DNA of 64,000 nucleotides from W0P28-013 sp964570565 (lineage in GTDB: Bacteria > Bacteroidota > Bacteroidia > Bacteroidales > Paludibacteraceae). Position numbers and translations under genes: made by a program. The stretch spans positions 1-64,000 of the forward strand of contig CAZMYT010000002.1 of assembly GCA_964570565.1 (NCBI GenBank). Direction: 5' to 3'. Below are positions 59,747 through 64,000 of this stretch, in pieces; position 1 is the first letter of the stretch; each line of letters opens with the position of its first letter. Under the pieces are notes generated by a model. That model saw only the letters and a list, made by a program, of their open reading frames with translations, was not told where the DNA came from and made no database searches.

Positions 59747-60877
59747 TTATTTAGCAGGAGGTGTTGGCGTTTTTTCAGTTTCTACTTTTTGTAGACCACG
59801 AATTTCCATCGAATCAACTACGCCTTTTACAACTTGAATATTGATACCATCGGATAGACCTAATTCCACAAATTTCTTATCGAACGTTTGAGTTTTATCT
59901 TTAGTCTTTTTGAGTACATAAACAAACGCAGAGTCATTTTCAAATGAAACAGCACTTTCAGGAATGGTCAACACATCTTTACGTTGATCTAAAATAATTT
60001 CGGCATTGGCACTGTAGCCTGCACGAATCACCACAGAATCAGGAATACGAGCTGCTGCCTTCATTTCGAACATCACAGCGCCATTTTCTTCAACTCCTTT
60101 GGGAGAAATATACTCCAATGTAGCATTAAATTTTTTATCTTGCAACGCGCCAACAGTCAGTACAATAGGCATTCCTTCGTGAACACGACCAACTTCGGTT
60201 TCATCAATTTTACCTTCAAAAATCATATCGTTCATGTCGGCAATGGTAGCAATGGTAGTTCCATCATTGAAATTATTCGACTGGATAACAGAATTACCCA
60301 CTTTTACTGGAATATCGAGAATGACACCTGTAATGGTTGAGCGAATTTGTGTATTACTATAGGAACCTGAACGTTTTGCAATACCATCTTTAATAATTTC
60401 TACATTATCAACGGCATTTTGCAATTCTTCTTTTGATTTTAAATAGTTCGCTTTACTCTGTTCAAAATCTTCGCGCGACAGCACTTTCGAATCGTATAAT
60501 TTTTCGTCGCGTTCATACTGTTTTTGAATGCGCTCCAAATCAATTTTGGCAACATTCACACGACTTTCAGCACTGTTAAGTTGGCTCATTTCGGGAATAA
60601 CCTTTACCAACGCAATGATTTCGCCAGCTTGCACACGTTGCCCAGCCTCTTTATAAATTTTAGCAATAATTCCGGAGATTTGGGGCTTAATAGAAACCTC
60701 ATTACGTGGTTCTATTTTACCGGTAGCAACGGTTTTTTTCGAAATAGTTTGAATAGATGGTTTCACAATTTCATAAACCACCGTTTTAGGTTGCGACTTT
60801 TGCCATAAAAAGACAAATGTACCAATAACAACGATTCCCAAAAGAGAAAGTAGAATAATCCTAATTGCTTTTTTCAT
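59747..60877 (-). CDS. Periplasmic adaptor (MacA/HlyD family)
   Basis: 376 residues: one N-terminal membrane helix (IRIILLSLLGIVVIGTFVFLW), a lipoyl-like half motif (ARGKIEPR-type, TVATGKIEPRNEVSIK), a coiled-coil hairpin (about 110-170), and a beta barrel. It links an inner-membrane ABC permease to TolC. Gene order ATPase-permease-permease-adaptor-TolC supports a MacAB-like exporter. Substrate unknown. Confidence 0.9.
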   Translation of the reverse strand: MKKAIRIILLSLLGIVVIGTFVFLWQKSQPKTVVYEIVKPSIQTISKKTVATGKIEPRNEVSIKPQISGIIAKIYKEAGQRVQAGEIIALVKVIPEMSQLNSAESRVNVAKIDLERIQKQYERDEKLYDSKVLSREDFEQSKANYLKSKEELQNAVDNVEIIKDGIAKRSGSYSNTQIRSTITGVILDIPVKVGNSVIQSNNFNDGTTIATIADMNDMIFEGKIDETEVGRVHEGMPIVLTVGALQDKKFNATLEYISPKGVEENGAVMFEMKAAARIPDSVVIRAGYSANAEIILDQRKDVLTIPESAVSFENDSAFVYVLKKTKDKTQTFDKKFVELGLSDGINIQVVKGVVDSMEIRGLQKVETEKTPTPPAK

Positions 60878-60906
60878 AATTGATTATGAGTTATAATTTG
60901 TAAAAT

Positions 60907-62175
60907 TTATTCATCACGTAATGCGTCGATTGCTTTAATTTGTAACGCTCTTTTTGAAGGCAGCCAGCCAGCAAATAAACCTGCCACTATAATTACTAAA
61001 AGTGCAGCTATAGCAATACCAAACGAAATTTGCGGATTACTTAAAGGCATGTTTTCGGACGGATTAGCAGCCATAATTTGGGAAACCACCGCAAGCACAC
61101 CAACACCGAGTACAATACCAAAAATGCCTGCCAAGAAAGTTAACACCAAGCTTTCACTCATGATTTGTTTCAAAATAGTAAACGGCGAAGCACCCAACGC
61201 TCTACGTACCCCAATTTCCTGTGTACGTTCACGCACAGTTACCAACATAATATTGCTCACGCCCACTACACCAGCGAGCAAAGTTCCTAAACCAACAATC
61301 CAAATCAAAGCGTTAATACCAATAATCAGAGCCTGAAAAAGATCAAAAATTTTCTTCGCATTAAAGGAACCCACCGCTTTAGCATCGGTTGGAGCAATGC
61401 TATTACGTTTTTTAAGGAACATTTTCACCTCTTCTTCCAAATCTGCAATGTTCACAGACGGTTTTGCAGCTAAAGCGATACTATGAACCTTATCACCTTC
61501 GTTTTGAGCTTGCTGCAAGGTGGTAAAAGGTAAATTTACCAATTCCTCTGGATCGCCAAACACGTTGATATTTTTGGAAACCGCTTCGCACACACCAACT
61601 ACTGTGTAATAAATGCCATTTACACGAATAAGCGAACCAATAACTTCTTCGTTTGGTGCATACAAATCATTCACCACGCGTTTACCAATAACACACACTT
61701 TACGGTACTCCCGCACATCAATATCATTGATAAATCGACCTTGCAAAATACGACTTGGATTGATACGATTGTAATCTGGTGAAAAGCCCATGATACTAAA
61801 TGATCCAAATTTATCAAGACGAACCACATTGTTAGTAGAGCCGCCTCTGTCACCAAACATAATGCCACTCATATATTTTATTTTGTCAGCATATTGATGT
61901 TTAATAGCTTCATAATCGGACATGGTCATATTCCACGTTCTCCCACGTTGAAAACCCTTATAAGGTTCAGATGTAGCATCGGTAAAAAAGAACGCGGAAT
62001 TGGCTTCAAAATGCTCTACGCCATCCATGATGCCATGTCGAATACCCACACCAAAACCTGCCATCACCACCAACATAAAAACACCCCAAAACACACCAAA
62101 AGCAGTCAACAAACTACGCGATTTATTTCGCGTAATTGTTAACCAAATTTCTTGCCATGTATCTAAATCAAACAT
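60907..62175 (-). CDS. MacB-like ABC permease (subunit 2)
   Basis: 422 residues. Helix near the N-terminus (SLLTAFGVFWGVFMLVVMAG), a large periplasmic MacB core (about 45-265), three C-terminal helices with the FtsX pattern VVGVSNIMLVTVRERTQEIGVRRALGASP. Unlike E. coli MacB it has no fused ATPase. It is 30 bases upstream of the adaptor and 9 bases after the first permease, so the two permeases probably form a heterodimer. Confidence 0.9.
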   Translation of the reverse strand: MFDLDTWQEIWLTITRNKSRSLLTAFGVFWGVFMLVVMAGFGVGIRHGIMDGVEHFEANSAFFFTDATSEPYKGFQRGRTWNMTMSDYEAIKHQYADKIKYMSGIMFGDRGGSTNNVVRLDKFGSFSIMGFSPDYNRINPSRILQGRFINDIDVREYRKVCVIGKRVVNDLYAPNEEVIGSLIRVNGIYYTVVGVCEAVSKNINVFGDPEELVNLPFTTLQQAQNEGDKVHSIALAAKPSVNIADLEEEVKMFLKKRNSIAPTDAKAVGSFNAKKIFDLFQALIIGINALIWIVGLGTLLAGVVGVSNIMLVTVRERTQEIGVRRALGASPFTILKQIMSESLVLTFLAGIFGIVLGVGVLAVVSQIMAANPSENMPLSNPQISFGIAIAALLVIIVAGLFAGWLPSKRALQIKAIDALRDE

Positions 62176-62184
62176 ACGTATAAA

Positions 62185-63435
62185 TTATTTATGTTGTAAT
62201 GCTTCGATAGGTTTCACATTAACAGCACGTTTAGCTGGAACATAACCTGCCACAACGCCTGCTACGACCAAAATGGCGGTAGCTGCTAACACAACAGTTA
62301 AATCGACCGTTGGATTCAAAAAAATATGTGGTTCGTCGGTTGCCGCGGCCGCATTTTGTGCCAGAATCGACGCCAGGCCTTCCGTGAGTAACACACCCAC
62401 AACCATACCAATATACCCGAAAATAGTAGTAATGGTAAGCGATTCCCACACCACTAAACGCAAAATGGACCTTGGCGATGCGCCCAATGCTTTACGCACA
62501 CCAAATTCATGTGTGCGTTCCTTCACCGTAATTAGCATAATATTACTTACGCCAACCACGCCAGCAATCAAGGTTCCGATACCAATAATCCAAACAAATA
62601 GGGCGATGCCATTAAAAATAGTTTGAGCTTGCATATAATCCGACAAACGGTCTTGAATCCAAATGGCATTTTGGTCGTTGGGGTCGAACTGTAAACGTTG
62701 CGATAACATACGACGCAACTTATTACTAAAATCGGTGCTTTGTTCTTTATTTTCGATACCTTCAACTACAAACGACACATCATCAATGTATCCTGAAGGA
62801 TTAAATATAATCTGTGCCGTATTGAGCGGAATATAGAACGAAGGAGAACGTCGAGCCGCACCATCTTCGTCATACAAACCGATGACTTGAAACGGAACAT
62901 GATCAATTTCGACATACTGACCAATAGGATTTTGATCGTGAAAGAGTACTTCAGCTGTCTTAGGGTGAATCACTACCACTTTTCGGTTCTGGCGATTATC
63001 GGCTAAATTGATAAATCGTCCAGAAGTAATTTCCAAACTACGCATCACTTGATAATCGGGTTCCACGCCCGACATGGTACTCGACACCACTTCCTTACCA
63101 TTCACGATGTTAGAACTCCATTTGTTATAAATAGGAGAAAAAGCCGATACATTAGTTAAATTACGACGTAAGAATTCGATATCACTTTGGGAAAAACGAA
63201 TGCGACGCCCTTTTTGCATACCGTTGTAAGGCATAGAAGTAAAACCTGGATACAGCGAAATGGAATTTTTAGACATATACCGAAATCCCTCCATCATACC
63301 ATTTTGCAAACCATTACCAGCGCCCAATAAAATAATCAGCATAAAAATACCCCACGAAATAGAAAATCCCGTGAGAAACGTACGCATTTTATTGGCACGA
63401 ATGGTTAAAAATATTTCCTGAAAAAGGTCTTTCAT
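62185..63435 (-). CDS. MacB-like ABC permease (subunit 1)
   Basis: 416 residues with the same layout as its neighbour: N-terminal helix (FLTGFSISWGIFMLIILLG), periplasmic core, and FtsX C-terminus (GVVGVSNIMLITVKERTHEFGVRKALGAS). The two permeases are clearly paralogous and keep the same domain order, but their periplasmic domains differ. It starts 16 bases after the ATPase gene. Confidence 0.9.
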   Translation of the reverse strand: MKDLFQEIFLTIRANKMRTFLTGFSISWGIFMLIILLGAGNGLQNGMMEGFRYMSKNSISLYPGFTSMPYNGMQKGRRIRFSQSDIEFLRRNLTNVSAFSPIYNKWSSNIVNGKEVVSSTMSGVEPDYQVMRSLEITSGRFINLADNRQNRKVVVIHPKTAEVLFHDQNPIGQYVEIDHVPFQVIGLYDEDGAARRSPSFYIPLNTAQIIFNPSGYIDDVSFVVEGIENKEQSTDFSNKLRRMLSQRLQFDPNDQNAIWIQDRLSDYMQAQTIFNGIALFVWIIGIGTLIAGVVGVSNIMLITVKERTHEFGVRKALGASPRSILRLVVWESLTITTIFGYIGMVVGVLLTEGLASILAQNAAAATDEPHIFLNPTVDLTVVLAATAILVVAGVVAGYVPAKRAVNVKPIEALQHK

Positions 63436-63451
63436 ATACTGATAAACTCCA

Positions 63452-64000
63452 CTAGAGTTGTTTTATATCCTCAATACTACTAATTAAACCATCTTTAAAA
63501 TTCACTATTTTGTTGGTTTGTTCGGCCACTTCGCGTGCGTGTGTCACAATTAACATGGTGATGCCTTCTTCGCGATTCACTTGGCGCAAAATATCCATCA
63601 CTTCTTGTGACGTGGTACTATCCAAAGCGCCCGTAGGTTCATCGGCTAAGATAAGACGAGGTTTTGCAATGATGGAACGCGCAATAGCCACACGCTGCTT
63701 TTGTCCACCCGACATTTCGTTAGGCAAGTGATCTGCCCAATCTTTTAAACCTAAACGGTCGAGATAGTCCAACGCAATAGCATTACGCTTTTTACGCGAA
63801 ACACCACGATAATATAAAGGTAATGCTACATTTTCGAGTGCGGTTTTGAAGTTAATCAAGTTGAACGACTGGAACACAAAACCAATCATTTCATTACGCA
63901 CCTTTGCTGATTGAGTTTCGTTTAAATCTTTAATTAAACGACCATCGAGGTAATAGTTACCTTCATCGTAATTATCCAAAATACCAACAATATTGAGTAA
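63452..64000 (-). CDS. ABC transporter ATP-binding protein, 5' end cut off by the window
   Basis: The frame stays open to the last base of the window (residues LLNIVGILDNYDEG at the edge), so the start and Walker A motif lie outside. Visible are the Q loop (IGFVFQSFNLI), the ABC signature EMSGGQKQRVAIA, Walker B LILADE with PTGALDS, and the H loop VTHAREVA. It is the ATPase of the MacB-like exporter, of the LolD/MacB type. About 180 residues are seen of an expected 220-240. Confidence 0.93.
   Translation of the reverse strand, partial: LLNIVGILDNYDEGNYYLDGRLIKDLNETQSAKVRNEMIGFVFQSFNLINFKTALENVALPLYYRGVSRKKRNAIALDYLDRLGLKDWADHLPNEMSGGQKQRVAIARSIIAKPRLILADEPTGALDSTTSQEVMDILRQVNREEGITMLIVTHAREVAEQTNKIVNFKDGLISSIEDIKQL

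Noticed and set aside
1..64000. CRISPR array, tRNA, rRNA, insertion sequence or prophage
   Set aside because: No direct-repeat array, cloverleaf, transposase or phage protein is seen on either strand.

Overview
The window comes from the chromosome of a Bacteroidetes bacterium, most likely of the order Bacteroidales. The evidence is: solitary homologues of gliding-motility genes (gldD, gldE, gldF), domains largely confined to the phylum (DUF4922, DUF4301, DUF1599, DUF4834), a bacterial geranylgeranylglyceryl-phosphate synthase of the Bacteroidetes type, a TGS-fused uridine-kinase-like protein, and repeated use of the phylum-specific -7 promoter element TAnnTTTG. Base composition is about 40 % GC by eye. 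A pta-ackA-CoA-transferase operon points to an acetate-forming, probably anaerobic metabolism. Lipid A genes (lpxH, lpxB, a PagL-like deacylase), a TolC-type exporter and a TonB show a Gram-negative envelope. I see no tRNA, rRNA, insertion sequence, prophage or CRISPR array. It looks like core chromosome, with one possible inserted gene at 51-52 kb.

Layout. 0.2-8.8 kb: a six-gene minus-strand operon (N-acetylmuramoyl-L-alanine amidase-like exoenzyme, GT2 glycosyltransferase, small exported protein, DUF4922 HIT/GalT-like protein, SpoIID-like protein without signal peptide, AmpG permease). It is divergent from a BadF-type amino-sugar kinase at 9 kb, which is followed by a PAP2-like membrane protein, PBP4 (dacB) and birA. 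12.5-14.6 kb: cysteine-cluster protein, lpxH and a MIP18/DUF59 protein on minus. 14.6-23.2 kb: dusB, lgt, RNase P RNA, a BrkB-like membrane protein, NamZ (DUF1343 exo-muramidase), DUF4301 and comEC. 23.3-27.2 kb: ssb-gldE-gldD-PPTase-GGGP synthase. 27.2-31.6 kb: PagL-like protein (minus), then gldF-surE-small membrane protein-lpxB. 31.6-36 kb: an ECF sigma factor with a double-membrane-spanning anti-sigma/barrel protein, a two-repeat lipoprotein and an uncharacterised ATP-grasp enzyme. 36-40.6 kb: acetate operon and tonB (minus). 40.8-47.2 kb: uvrA, then a small lipoprotein, rpoN and a nucleoside kinase on minus. 47.4-52.8 kb: Na/Pi cotransporter, DUF1599, DoxX, a repeat lipoprotein, tpiA. 52.8-58.2 kb: Cys-tailed periplasmic protein, DUF4834, cls, ribD, glmS. 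58.3-64 kb: a MacAB-TolC-like exporter operon, cut by the window end in its ATPase gene. No gene-free stretch exceeds 300 bases except 16511-16972, which holds rnpB.

How the genes fit together. The clearest theme is peptidoglycan turnover and salvage: amidase, SpoIID-like enzyme, AmpG, BadF kinase, PBP4 and NamZ can together strip, cut, import and phosphorylate MurNAc/GlcNAc material. Two enzymes of this neighbourhood, DUF4922 and DUF4301, carry nucleotidyltransferase-like signatures (HxHxQ; GxxSRM plus GHG plus NxDN). I propose them as candidates for an undescribed branch of amino-sugar salvage; the individual motifs are visible, the pathway is inference. A second theme is compact promoter architecture: divergent -7 elements only a few bases apart, a promoter that starts inside its neighbour's terminator, and a probably leaderless gene.
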